Assembly: GCA_027596195.1 (NCBI GenBank)
Contig: JADGJG010000126.1
Span: 1-39,510, forward strand
Reading direction: 5' to 3'
Source of the DNA: Podochytrium sp. JEL0797
Lineage: Eukaryota; Chytridiomycota; Chytridiomycetes; Chytridiales; Chytriomycetaceae
Length of the DNA stretch: 39,510 bases
The translations under genes were made by a program, and so were the position numbers. Positions 10,138 through 19,503 of the stretch are shown piece after piece. Numbering within the stretch: the stretch's first letter is position 1; each line of letters opens with the position of its first letter. A model generated the notes under the pieces. That model was not told the DNA's origin. It did no database searches and saw only the letters and a program-made list of their open reading frames with translations.

Positions 10138-11469
10138 TCAATAGTGGAAGCATGTGTTTTGCTGGGCTGTTATTTATTCATTTTAGATTTTTCACGAGAA
10201 ATACGCGTAACTCACCATCTTCGTGTATTTCCATTTCGTTTTTTTTATACGTGTTCAACTCATTCCGAATCGCCACCTTCAACTGCGGTGTCAAATGCTT
10301 GAACGTGACATCGCCGTCCGGCTTCCTGTTGTACTCGGATTTTCGGAACGTCGTGTGCACTTCAACAGTCTCACAAAACAAAATGTTTTTGGTCTCGAGC
10401 TCCTCGAGATCTGGGCGGTTACGCAGCTTGGCTTCAAGAGAATCTTCAATCATGCTGCGCGAGAGACGGCGATGCGTTTCGACGATGGCGGGAGCGAGTC
10501 CACCGCCTGTTTTTGGGTGAAGCAAAATTTAGTGTAAGAGAGGTGGGAAGGGAAAGGCGCATCAACTTGCATTTGATGATGTTCATTTCCTCGAGTTCGT
10601 CTCTGGACAACCGTTTCTTGAGACACGATCTGAGATGAGTGACCTTTTTGTCGAAAGTGTTGAGACTCTTGTCGAGGTCGTCGTTGGATCGGTTCAAACT
10701 ATCGTTGCTGTCGACTATTATGTGCGTTGGTTATATTTCAGGTAAATGGTGAAGGAGAGAGAATTGCTGTCTTGGAGCAATGCCGGCATTTGCCTCCACC
10801 CACTGATTCTAGTTATATATACCTTTCAAAATGTTTCTGAGCTTCAAATCGACTTTATCTGGCCTCAATTGCAACTTTCTGTTGAGCATGTCTTGCTGTC
10901 TTTCTTTTTCGAGGGCCATTTTGTTGGCCATGATGGTGGGGGAGACGGATTCCTCTGTCAAAAAATAAATCAAAGGTAGTGAGTATGGGAATCGGAATTT
11001 GAATGGGTATGGCGGATGGAAGGAGAGTGGAAGGTTGTTCGAGATTGTTTTTCCATCCGTGCCATCACGTAATCGAATCCGATAGCAGCGAAAGGAGATT
11101 GAGCGGCATGATTGCAATTAAGGCGCGATGGTTCCATTGATGTATCATATTTTGTGGTGGTGATGGATGGAGAGTGATGGAACACTGGGCAATGGAACTG
11201 ACCCTTCAGAATATTCTTTCCGACGAGCGTGTCTTTCTCCTGACGACGCGACAACTTCTTTCCGATTTCTGGGATCGTCAATATATCACCGAGAGGGGGG
11301 AGGGGGGAATATTGGTAAGTGATGTAATAACGACGCGTTCAAACAAAAAGATGAAACCTGAAACCATTCGCGTGAAACGACCAGGGTTGTTCTGGGAGTT
11401 GCCAGCACCGTTACCTGTGCCGCTGCCAGTTGAAGTGATGCTTTCGGTGGACGAGTCTGGGTTGGACAT
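10138..11469 (-). CDS. RPEL-repeat protein (predicted G-actin binding)
   Basis: Six exons (11469-11358, 11268-11203, 10954-10823, 10714-10571, 10506-10216, 10166-10138) give 257 residues. RPEL motifs bind monomeric actin. Two are clear, RNRPDLEELETKNIL and LQLRPDKVDLKLRNIL. Two are degenerate, LSRRQEKDTLVGKNIL and LSRDELEEMNII. The tail LTPQLKVAIRNELNTYKKNE-MEIHE, followed after the last intron by QQNTCFHY, resembles the end of fungal RPEL proteins and of animal Phactr proteins, where the C-terminus binds protein phosphatase 1. Actin binding is inferred from the family; phosphatase binding is weaker. Four introns fall close to the RPEL modules. The intron at 10570-10507 appears to be GC-AG. 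The gene is divergent from the LRR gene, with 189 bp between start codons. Confidence 0.85.
10507..10570 (-). other. GC-AG intron in the RPEL gene
   Basis: The exon ends ATC-AAA-T and the intron begins GCAAGTTGATG, ending AAAACAG. Only this boundary keeps the frame from NIIKC into GGLAPAIVETH. The nearest GT, four bases further in, would shift the frame. GCAAGT is the usual donor context for GC-AG introns. Confidence 0.75.
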
Positions 11470-11658
11470 TTGCGAAGACAATGGACGGCCAGAAGAAGAA
11501 AAAGAACCCTTTTCCTTTCGAAGTTATATCTTTTGGCAAGATGTAAAATAGCAGCCACCCAGGTCGGGTCTATCCACTAATTCCTTTCTCTTTCTTTCTC
11601 TTTCTTCCTTCATCCTTCTTTTTTCTCCCAATTCACTTTCAAAAAAGGCCCAGTCAGA

Positions 11659-14490
11659 ATGACTCGCGAACCAGAAAACGGCAGCGCGGACACCGAACAT
11701 CCGCCCGAACTGCGCGCACCAGGGACCCCTGACGACGAAAGCATTCCTCTAGGCAGCCTGACCGTGACGATCGTTCCTGGCGCGGACAGCCCGGGCAGCG
11801 CGGGCGAAACGTCGCCGGTGCCGACGATCGACGACGTGCATCTGCTCTCGCCGCCCTTCATGGCGCGCTCGGCATCGGGCGGCCTGGCGCCGGAGCCAGT
11901 GGTGCCGAATGCGCGGTGGAACCAGCGGTAAACTAATCCTTGATAGGAAGCCGCTGATCTCCCTTTCGCAGACACTCAATCTCGCATTCCCAACACCTCG
12001 CCCCAACTCCGCTGTTCCCCACCGACATGTACCTATACCACCCCGCTCCAACTAACGACCCGCTGCCCATCGCGCCGCCGCCCTCCTACCTCGCTGCGCC
12101 GCAACCGCAAACAGCCCCCAATGCGCCCCCATCTCCCGTACCCGCAACGCCTTCGGCTGCCTCGAAGCTCACGACCAGAAGATCCACCTTTGACTCGGTC
12201 TTCAGGAGATCTTCGGCTCCACCTCAACAGGCAAATTCCTCCTCTATCACCCTGAGTACCAACAGCAGTAGCACCACACTCCCCACCGTGGTGTCTCCAA
12301 TTTGTCTGCCGGCTGGACTCATGGCACAAACTATTCCCATTCCGGGAGCGCCGCTGCCACTCGCGCAATCGCTTCAAAGTGATTACCAGATCATGTGCGG
12401 GGCATTCCCCGAATGGCCCGTTCCTGCTTCGAGTTATGTGCTTGGTGCCAGTGCTATGGGAATTGTTTATGGGAAAGACATGCGCGCGCGCCAGTTGTGA
12501 GTTTGAGCTGATCTCTCGTGGCCCCGTTCACGTATATAATTGCCGGCGGGAAATTGTTGCAGCCGACCATGATCATTGCGTGCCGAAATGATCTTATTTA
12601 TCAATCGATTTGTGCGATGGATCGAGGATCCGGAAAGTGTCAATAAGCCAAGCCATCAAATCTCGATTCGCTCCCCCCCTCCCACCTCCCACCCCCATCA
12701 TTTATGTTTCCACACAACTCATGTTTTCCAATTCCTCATTTTTGGTTAGAATATTGAATTGGGCCGAAGGACAGCAAAACATTCGTCTCAACTGTCCCTT
12801 GTCCCCCAACATTGCTCTATTAACGTCCCTATCCCTCTTGTAAGTCCAAGAAAAGTTACCATTCAATGACGAGGCTCGATTTGACAAACACGTGCCAACA
12901 CAGGCAAATGAACAACCACCGCCTCTATGGCTCCCTGCCAACCCATATTGGAAACCTTCTCCACCTCAAAGAGCTGTCTCTCGCGGGAAACCTGCTGTCA
13001 GGGCCGATCCCAGACTCGATCTGCGAACTGCGAAATCTCGAGGTTGTCGACTTGCATGACAATCAACTGTCAGCGCCTCTTCCGAGGCTGTTTTGTAGCG
13101 GATTGCGGAATTTGAGTATTTTGTGAGTCTTTTTTTCGATACACGGGGGTTTCTGGAGTTGCTAAATCGATTCCGTTTCGCCTACAGGCGGCTGAACAAC
13201 AATTGCATCACGGGCGGGATTCCCGAAGATATCGGCAACTTGAAGAACTTGCAGCAATTGTGAGTGGGGTTTTATGTCGTTGTGAATTGCGCGTTTGAAT
13301 TGGGTGATTTTTAAATTGATTGATTTCACGTATGTTCCGCGTTTTCCAGATACCTCGGGCACAATAGAATGGACGGGCACTTGCCGTCTTCCCTTGGAAA
13401 TCTGAGCAAGCTGGAGTTGTTGTGAGTGTCCATCGTTCTGCTTTGTGCACACGGTAGAAATAACGGACTGTGGATATAAAACAACAGGCAATTGCAACAC
13501 AATCGTTTCATGGGTGAAATTCCGGCCGAGCTGGGGCAACTGAAGAGCCTCAAGTTTATGTGAGTTTTTGGAACGCGTGTTTGTTTTTTACCCGAGGATT
13601 TCTTTTGACAGTTGCTGTGTTTTGTAGGTTCTTGAACAGCAACCGATTGATTGGAGAGCTTTCTGGGGCTTTGTTTACGGGTTTGAAGTCGCTGGAATAC
13701 CTGTGAGGATTTGTTGCTTGATTTCTCCCTCTCCCATTCTGACATTTGGTTTCTCAGCTTGATGAATCGAAATCAGTTCAACGGAGAAGTCCCGGCTACT
13801 TTATTGGCGATCAGAAATATTCAGATTCTGTGAGTATCGTTTTGCTGAGGAGGTTGCTGTCCCGCGACGCTCATTTTCCGCAAATCCAAATCCATAGTCG
13901 CTTGGACAACAACTACCTTATTGCACCCACCAAGGACAAGATTCCGTTTGGATTGAAAGTCGGCATTCAATTGGGCTTCAAAAAGTAAGCGCAAATTTTG
14001 AAACCTCCCATCCTTCTCTCGTTTCCAACCACCATACCGTCCTATACCCAGAATTGTTCTCAAACCGCAATTCCCTGGAACCCCGCCCTACCAAATCGTC
14101 CCGGAATATTCCGAATTCCCACCAGACGTGCTGCACCCCTCGGACCACATTGTCGCGCAACGCAATCGCCCCGGTTCTGCCGCACGCCTCACAACCCTCT
14201 ACGATCTACCCGACAACCCGAACCGCTGGAACCCCAGTGAAGTAGCGTTCTGGTGCAAATCGAACGGCGCGCATGTGGACCTTTGCAATAGTATTCTTGA
14301 TTTGAGCATGACGGGGGCTCAGTTTTTTCGGCTCGGCGAGAACGATTTGGAGAGTGCGTTGGGGGTGTGGGATGAAGGGTTTCGGTGTGTATTGTTTGGG
14401 AGGATGCAGAGCGTGTTGGCGGTGGCGAATGGGCTTGTGCCTCCGATATATGAAGAGCAGGAGGAGGTGGAGGGGGAAGAATCCCATTGA
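11659..14490 (+). CDS. Leucine-rich repeat protein with a SAM-like C-terminal domain
   Basis: Eleven exons (11659-11927, 11972-12496, 12750-12839, 12904-13122, 13188-13259, 13350-13421, 13488-13559, 13628-13702, 13758-13829, 13898-13984, 14052-14490) give 663 residues. A low-complexity Pro/Ser/Thr N-terminus of about 250 residues has no obvious signal peptide. It leads to about nine plant-type LRRs of 24 residues with the pattern LxxLxLxxNxLxGxIPxxIG. The C-terminus (WNPSEVAFWCKSNGAHVD...FRCVLFGRMQSVL) looks like a SAM-type helical domain, which usually mediates protein-protein contact. Each LRR-coding exon is 72 or 75 nt with phase-2 introns, so one exon equals one repeat. Ligand and cellular role are unknown. 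The 253-nt intron 12497-12749 is the least certain join, though its phase agrees. Confidence 0.85.
12904..13829 (+). repeat. Exon-encoded LRR module array
   Basis: After a 219-nt exon encoding three LRRs come exons of 72, 72, 72, 75 and 72 nt, each encoding one 24- or 25-residue LRR. All are bounded by phase-2 introns whose donors are GTGAGT or GTGAGG. Each junction falls at the same place in the LRR, within the LxxLxL strand. This points to growth by exon duplication. Confidence 0.85.
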
Positions 14491-14672
14491 AACATAGGTA
14501 GTTGAAGTTGAAAATAGAGGTTTTATAACATAACATTTGAGCGAGTAAGTAGCATTAGTGTTATTAAAAGGGGAGATGTGATTTTGGTAAGAAAGTGTCC
14601 CGTAACAAAAGAAATAATCGATTTCACACATTAACATTATTTTGTAAGAACACTTTATTGAGCAAGCAGCAT

Positions 14673-15361
14673 TTAGTGCTTCTTGGAACGAATCTTCTTC
14701 ATGTAGAAGTCCAACTCCTTTCCTTCAAGAATGTATCCATCACAACGTCCAGACTGACCGGGGCGGGATGAGATTCTGGCAAGAACACGTCCGGTAACAA
14801 ACTGGTCGTCAATGGCCTGGTCAACCTTGAATCCCTCCTTGCGCTCCTCGACCTTGCGGGTCACGTGGTTCGAACGGGGCTTGTTGAGACCCTCCTCGTG
14901 TCCATCGTGGGGCTTCTTTCCGCGACGTCCAATGGGCATAGCGTAGTGGGACTCGAACCATTGACGGAAGGGGGTCGCGTCAATCTCGACGATGCATCCC
15001 TTCACGAGAGTGTTGGTACGCACGAGCTCGTTGTTGGTGGAGTTGTACTTCACGGAGATGACACGGCACTTGCGGGTGGTCTGCTCGGATCCCCAAGCAA
15101 AGTTACCTAGATGAGCAGGAGAATCAATCGACTGATCGCGGATGATCTGGGAGAAGAGAAAAAAACAAGCCACTCACCAGCCTCGAGACGGAGAGCACGG
15201 AACTTGGTGTTTCCTCCACGCACACGCACGGTGTGGATACGCTTGGCACCAATCTTGGTGTTGGCAGCCTGACGACCCAACTCGAACTTTCTCTTCTTGC
15301 GGTAGTGAGCGCGCTTGGCACTCGTTGCGTTACGCTTGTGTCTGGAGTCTCTGCTGATACC
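14673..15361 (-). CDS. RPS8: 40S ribosomal protein eS8
   Basis: Small-subunit ribosomal protein. Two coding exons are certain: 15361-15178 ([20 protein letters not shown]...) and 15106-14673 ([16 protein letters not shown]... to [11 protein letters not shown]). They are joined across a 71-nt intron in phase 1. With the initiator Met the protein is 206 residues, normal for eS8. Directly before the glycine codon is the acceptor ATCTAG, and TAG is in frame, so the ATG must come from an upstream exon ending exactly after it. The best local candidate is the ATG at 15673-15671 (intron 15670-15362), but its donor GTCTCA is weak. High-expression codon use matches eS1. The gene converges on the LRR gene. 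Confidence 0.93.
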
Positions 15362-15607
15362 CTAGATAACACAAAATGAAAATTGTTAAAATTCGATGCT
15401 CCCTGAGTAGTTTGGATATCGTGTATTCGGAGGGGTGGAGTGGGATGCGTTGTGACGACTCGTTGGGTGATTTCGAACGCCCTCCTTCCAAACGCCCAGA
15501 AACGTCCCCGGTCGGATCAGACCACCACACACTCCGAAACGACGGTATAACCAGGCCGTTTCGAATTGCGCAGCTAGTCGTCAGCCTTCACCAGGGCCCG
15601 TCCATTC

Positions 15608-15623
15608 GACGAGATGCCATCTC
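15608..15623 (+). repeat. Second copy of the ribosomal-gene 16-mer
   Basis: Identical to 8689-8704 (GACGAGATGCCATCTC). It lies in the proposed first intron, or 5' region, of eS8. Confidence 0.7.
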
Positions 15624-15670
15624 GATCCCCATATCAAGTCCCATCTTTGGATGCAGCCATCATGTGAGAC

Positions 15671-15673
15671 CAT
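15671..15673 (-). other. Candidate initiator exon end for eS8
   Basis: This is the only ATG immediately followed by GT on the minus strand within about 500 bases upstream of the eS8 coding exon. Using it gives a 309-nt intron. The donor GTCTCA departs from the GTRAGT consensus seen elsewhere in the window, so the true initiator exon may lie elsewhere. Confidence 0.35.
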
Positions 15674-15726
15674 CCAGTCATTCAACTGCGTGTATTCAAT
15701 GCGTATATGCAGGTCTGATGTGTCCA

Positions 15727-16330
15727 AGTGGGTGCTGCGACGGAATGCGGTGGGGATGGTGCGCGACAGGGTGGAGGTCCTTGCCATTTTGGAGCTCTAA
15801 AGAATCGAAGGGTAAAAAGTGGCGTTGCACCCTTGACCTCCTTCCCTCCCCCCGAAAAGCCAAACGCGTCGGTCGACACGGCCTATCTGTCAAGTGATGT
15901 GAAAGCCAACTGCTTCTCAGTCCTGTTCCATGAACGAACCGAGGGTTCCGATTTAGTTGTGCGCTATCGACGCGAAAGATGCGTCCAACTGCGTGCCACG
16001 ACTGAATGCGATGAGGATGGAGTGTGCGGCGGGGTGGAGGTCCTTGCCATTTTGGAGCTCTAAAGAATCGAAGGCCAAAAGGTGGCGTTGCACCCTTGCC
16101 CTTTCTCACCGAAAAGCCAACAGCGTCAGGCAACGCGTCTCTTCTGTCAAAAACCGAATACTTCGTAGTCTTAGTCCATAAAAGAAACGAAGGTTCGGGT
16201 TTAGTTGTTGTTCTTTTGATGTAAAAGAAGTATCTACTGCGTGCCATGAATGAATGCGGTAAAGACCTCCAGAATCTTACTGAAAAACCTACACGTCGAT
16301 CCAACACGTCTCTTCCAAAAACACTTCTAT
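15727..16330 (+). repeat. Imperfect tandem repeat, period about 263 bp
   Basis: Two near-complete units and a third partial one lie between eS8 and GMPPA. The best-conserved core, GTGGAGGTCCTTGCCATTTT and the bases after it up to GAATCGAAGG, is at 15771-15810 and again from 16034. It is followed in both by a GGCGTTGCACCCTTG block and a GAAAAGCCAA block. The third unit (about 16239-16330) keeps only CTGCGTGCCA, AATGCGGT, GACCTCCA and ACGTCTCTTCC-type pieces. Open frames through the repeats on the minus strand carry no recognisable domain. The array sits in the shared upstream region of two divergent genes. Confidence 0.75.
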
Positions 16331-16599
16331 TTTATTAGGTGGAGGACGTGAGGCCGAAATCGCCCAAAAATTTCTTGTCGAAAAAAAAGTGAGTTTCTCG
16401 CCGCGCGCGCCGGCGGGATTGCCCATCCCCCACGCAGCACGCAAGCGAGAGGCGACCCATCTTGCCCACATTCGAGTAATGTGGGGAATATCTTACGCTG
16501 CATGACCAAGCAATGTCGCGGCGGGATCCTTTCATCCCTGCTCTTAATTATTTTTGATAGCGAATCGTTCTGACGGTTTTCACCCTCCCCTCCTCGCAG

Positions 16600-18281
16600 A
16601 TGACTTCTTTGAAAGGTGTAATTCTCGTCGGCGGACCCTCCGTGGGAACCCAGTTCCGCCCCTTGTCAATGGGAACCCCGAAGCCCGTAAGTTCCAGTCT
16701 CCGGCACACACGTTTTTTTTCCATTTCGGCGGGATATGCACTAATTTATGGGCGCCCACCCCGAACAAATCAGTTGTTCCCCATCGCCGGATCCCCCATG
16801 ATCTACCACCACGTGAATGCGCTCGCCAAGTTGCCGGGCATGAAGGAAATTCTGCTCGTCGGCTTTTTTGAAAAGGAGGTGTTCGACCGCTTTTTGGGCG
16901 AGGTCCAAATGGAGTTCAACACGATTTCTATCAGGTTTGTTTTTCCTTTTCCTCCTCCCCCCCTTGGTTTCAAATCTCCTCTCTTTCCCAATCTGGATCG
17001 TCCTATTATCGAAATTGCATGATCTGATTTTTTCACCCCTCTGTTCTCGCTTCCCCCGCATTTAGATATTTGCGTGAATACCAATCTCTCGGCACAGGCG
17101 GTGGCCTCTACCACTTCCGCGACGAAATCCTGCGCGGGAACCCCGACAAATTCTTTGTCCTCAACGCCGACATTGCGTGCTCCTTCCCCCTCGACAAGAT
17201 GCTCGCGTTCGACGCGCAGCGCCAAGCCTCCGCGACCATCATGGGGTTCAAAGTCGAGCCCAAGCTCGTGTCCAAGTTTGGTTGCGTCGTGTTGAGCCCG
17301 GAGACGGCGGAGGTGTTGCACTTCGTCGAGAAGCCCGAGACGGTGTTGTCGGATACGATTTCGTGTGGCATTTATTTGTTCACGAAGGAGATTTTTGGGG
17401 TCATGGCGGAGGCGATTTCGGGGTTGAGAGCGAAGGCGTTTGAGGATGGGGTGTATGATAATACGTCGGCGTCGGATTCGAGACCGTCGTTGTTGTCGGC
17501 GAGTCACGAGGAGAGGATTCGTTTGGAACATGATGTGTTGAGTTTGTTGGCGGCGGGGAAGAAGTTGTATTGTTATGTTGGGATTCCGGGGAAAGACTTT
17601 TGGATGCAGGTTTGTTGGCTTGTTTTGTTTTTGGTGTCTTGGGACGTGAAATTGACGAATTTTTTCTTCTCGGAATGGTTCCTTCACGCATCAAAATAAC
17701 AGCTCAAGACCGGAAGCTCCACCATCCCCGCGAACCGCTTGTACCTCCAACACTTCAAAACCACGGCCCCACGCCGTCTCTCGCACATGACCCCCGTCGG
17801 CACCTCCCCCGCCCAATCCACCCCATTTACTTCCTCCGCCCCAGTCTCCTCCCCTACCTCGGCCACCTCCCCGTCCCCCTTTGCCCAGAACATTATCCAA
17901 CCCGTGTACATCCACCCAACCGCGAACGTGCACCCGAGCGCGCGGATCGGCCCCAACGTGTCTGTGGGCCCCCGCGCCGTGATTGGCCGCGGTGCGCGCG
18001 TCAAGGACTCGATTGTGCTCGACAATGTGGAGATTAAAAACGATGCGTGTATCCTGAACGCGATTGTGGGGTGGGAGTCGCGCATTGGGGCGTGGTCGCG
18101 TATCGAGGGGGCACCTGGTGAAAGTGTGCAGTTGAACACGACGTACAAGGGTCTCAAGGTGCCGAGTGCTTGTATTTTGGGCAACAATGTGACTGTGTCG
18201 GATGAGATTGCGGTGCGTAATTGCATTGTGTTGCCGTTCAAGGAGCTCAAGACGAGCTTCCACAATGAGGTGTTGATGTGA
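16600..18281 (+). CDS. GDP-mannose pyrophosphorylase alpha-like protein (GMPPA)
   Basis: Four exons (16600-16686, 16774-16934, 17066-17609, 17703-18281) give 456 residues. The N-terminal nucleotidyltransferase domain starts KGVILVGGPSVGTQFRPLS followed by TPKPLFPIAG, the classical nucleotidyl-transfer signature, and LGTGGGLYHF is also present. The C-terminus carries left-handed beta-helix hexapeptides (VYIHPTANVHPSARIGPNV and after). The long interdomain region and the GPSVG variant match the alpha (GMPPA) branch rather than the catalytic beta subunit. In animals GMPPA is a regulatory partner that senses GDP-mannose, and the same role is assumed here. A serine/threonine/proline-rich insert lies at about residues 290-330. 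Third positions are strongly G/C-rich. The 3' end is 112 bp from the convergent reductase gene. Confidence 0.9.
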
Positions 18282-18393
18282 TGTGTTTTTTTTTGGTGTA
18301 AGGGTTGGGTGTTGTCGAGGGGGTGTTCCTGTTTTTTTCTTGTTGGTTTCTTTTTGAGATTAAAGTCTTTGGATAAAGGGGAATCAACACGGT

Positions 18394-19467
18394 TTATTTT
18401 GTTCGGGAGTGTTGGACCGAAGCCAGCTTCATGGCCACCATTTTGACAACAAGTTCGTGATTTGGTAAGGCAATGCCATGCTCTTTTGCCAATTGCAACA
18501 CATATCCGTTCAGATACGCAATCTCAGTCTCGACTCCTCGACTCACATCGGCATCCATCGAATTCACGTTAAGACGCGTGGCTTCGGCCACGGTTCGGAC
18601 CATGGCAGAAAACTCGGCACCTCCGTCCAACGGCGGCAACGGGCCCAGGAGTCGATAAAACTCTGGCAACAGCGCAAGCTCATCACATAACGCGTCCACC
18701 AACACCCTGCCTTGCTTCAACGAGGCGATGCTGCCGTTCCGACAGTTGAACACGGCCGTCAATGGATTCAAGACCGAGTTGATGGCCAGCTTTGTCATGA
18801 GTTTGTGGTGCAAGGATTCCCATGGCAGTGGACATTGTACGTTCAAGTCTCTGGCCATGGCGAGGGTCGAAAAGACGGGGTTCGGTGCAGTGTGGTTTGA
18901 GGACGGGGGTTCGCCAAAGACCGCGTCGCCGTAGCCGACGTGGTTCACGTGGAAGGGGTCCTGTGGGTCTCTGAATGCGCCGTGTGTGGTGGAGCCCAAG
19001 ACGAAGCGCGGGGTGGATTCGATTTGCTCTGTTTTGAGGAAATGCAGAATTTCGTCGTGGACGGCCAGAACGCCATTTTGGAGAAGCACGACAGTTGAAT
19101 CGTGTGTGAGTGTGCGTGACTTGAACAGCGGGGCGAGGGCGGCGCGCGTGTCTTTTGCCTTTGTGCACACGAGCAGAGTGGAAATATGTGGCGGGGCGTG
19201 GCAGGCGGCGTGCGTGGTGGTGGTGGTTTGTGGCGCGTCTGTGGTTTGTGTCGGATTCGGAGTGCGTGTCGTTGCGGCGAGTGACGGACGCGGCGACTTC
19301 GAAAGTGTCGGATTTGGCGTCTTTGACGAAAGTGACGGATGCGTCACACGCACGGCCACCGAGGCTGCCGCGCTGCCCTGTCGCAGCAGCAGAGACACGG
19401 GCACACCACTTCGCTGCAGAGCGTGTGCAAACAGCAGGCCAATGTTGCCACACCCGAGGAGATGCAT
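18394..19467 (-). CDS. 2-dehydropantoate 2-reductase family protein (ApbA/PanE-like)
   Basis: Single-exon gene of 357 residues. It begins MHLLGCGNIGLLFAHALQ, a Rossmann GxGxxG dinucleotide-binding motif. It continues with LLVCTKAKDTRAALAPL, VVLLQNGVL and LGSTTHGA, all typical of ketopantoate reductases. The C-terminal helical domain has HHKLMTKLAINSVLNPLTAV, including the conserved lysine and asparagine, and SMDADVSRGVETEIAYLNG. Family members make pantoate for coenzyme A using NADPH, though fungal paralogues may reduce other substrates. An unusual Thr/Pro/Ser-rich insert of about 50 residues follows the first beta-alpha-beta unit. The ATG at 19467 is chosen because the glycine motif starts five residues later and the frame has no upstream ATG. 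Its start codon is 36 bp from that of Las1. Confidence 0.88.
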   Translation of the reverse strand: MHLLGCGNIGLLFAHALQRSGVPVSLLLRQGSAAASVAVRVTHPSLSSKTPNPTLSKSPRPSLAATTRTPNPTQTTDAPQTTTTTHAACHAPPHISTLLVCTKAKDTRAALAPLFKSRTLTHDSTVVLLQNGVLAVHDEILHFLKTEQIESTPRFVLGSTTHGAFRDPQDPFHVNHVGYGDAVFGEPPSSNHTAPNPVFSTLAMARDLNVQCPLPWESLHHKLMTKLAINSVLNPLTAVFNCRNGSIASLKQGRVLVDALCDELALLPEFYRLLGPLPPLDGGAEFSAMVRTVAEATRLNVNSMDADVSRGVETEIAYLNGYVLQLAKEHGIALPNHELVVKMVAMKLASVQHSRTK

Positions 19468-19503
19468 TTTTTTTTTGTTTTTTTTTGTGCAAAACGCCAA
19501 GCC
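19468..19503. promoter_or_regulatory. 36-bp bidirectional promoter between the reductase and Las1 genes
   Basis: Only 36 bases separate the two divergent start codons. Two T runs (A runs on the other strand) take up half the space; such tracts exclude nucleosomes. The 5' UTRs must be extremely short, or each transcript must start inside the neighbouring gene. Confidence 0.7.

Noticed and set aside
15696..16307. Minus-strand frame of 203 codons through the tandem repeats
   Set aside because: It repeats only because the DNA repeats; composition is basic and unstructured, there is no recognisable domain, and the units drift with indels.
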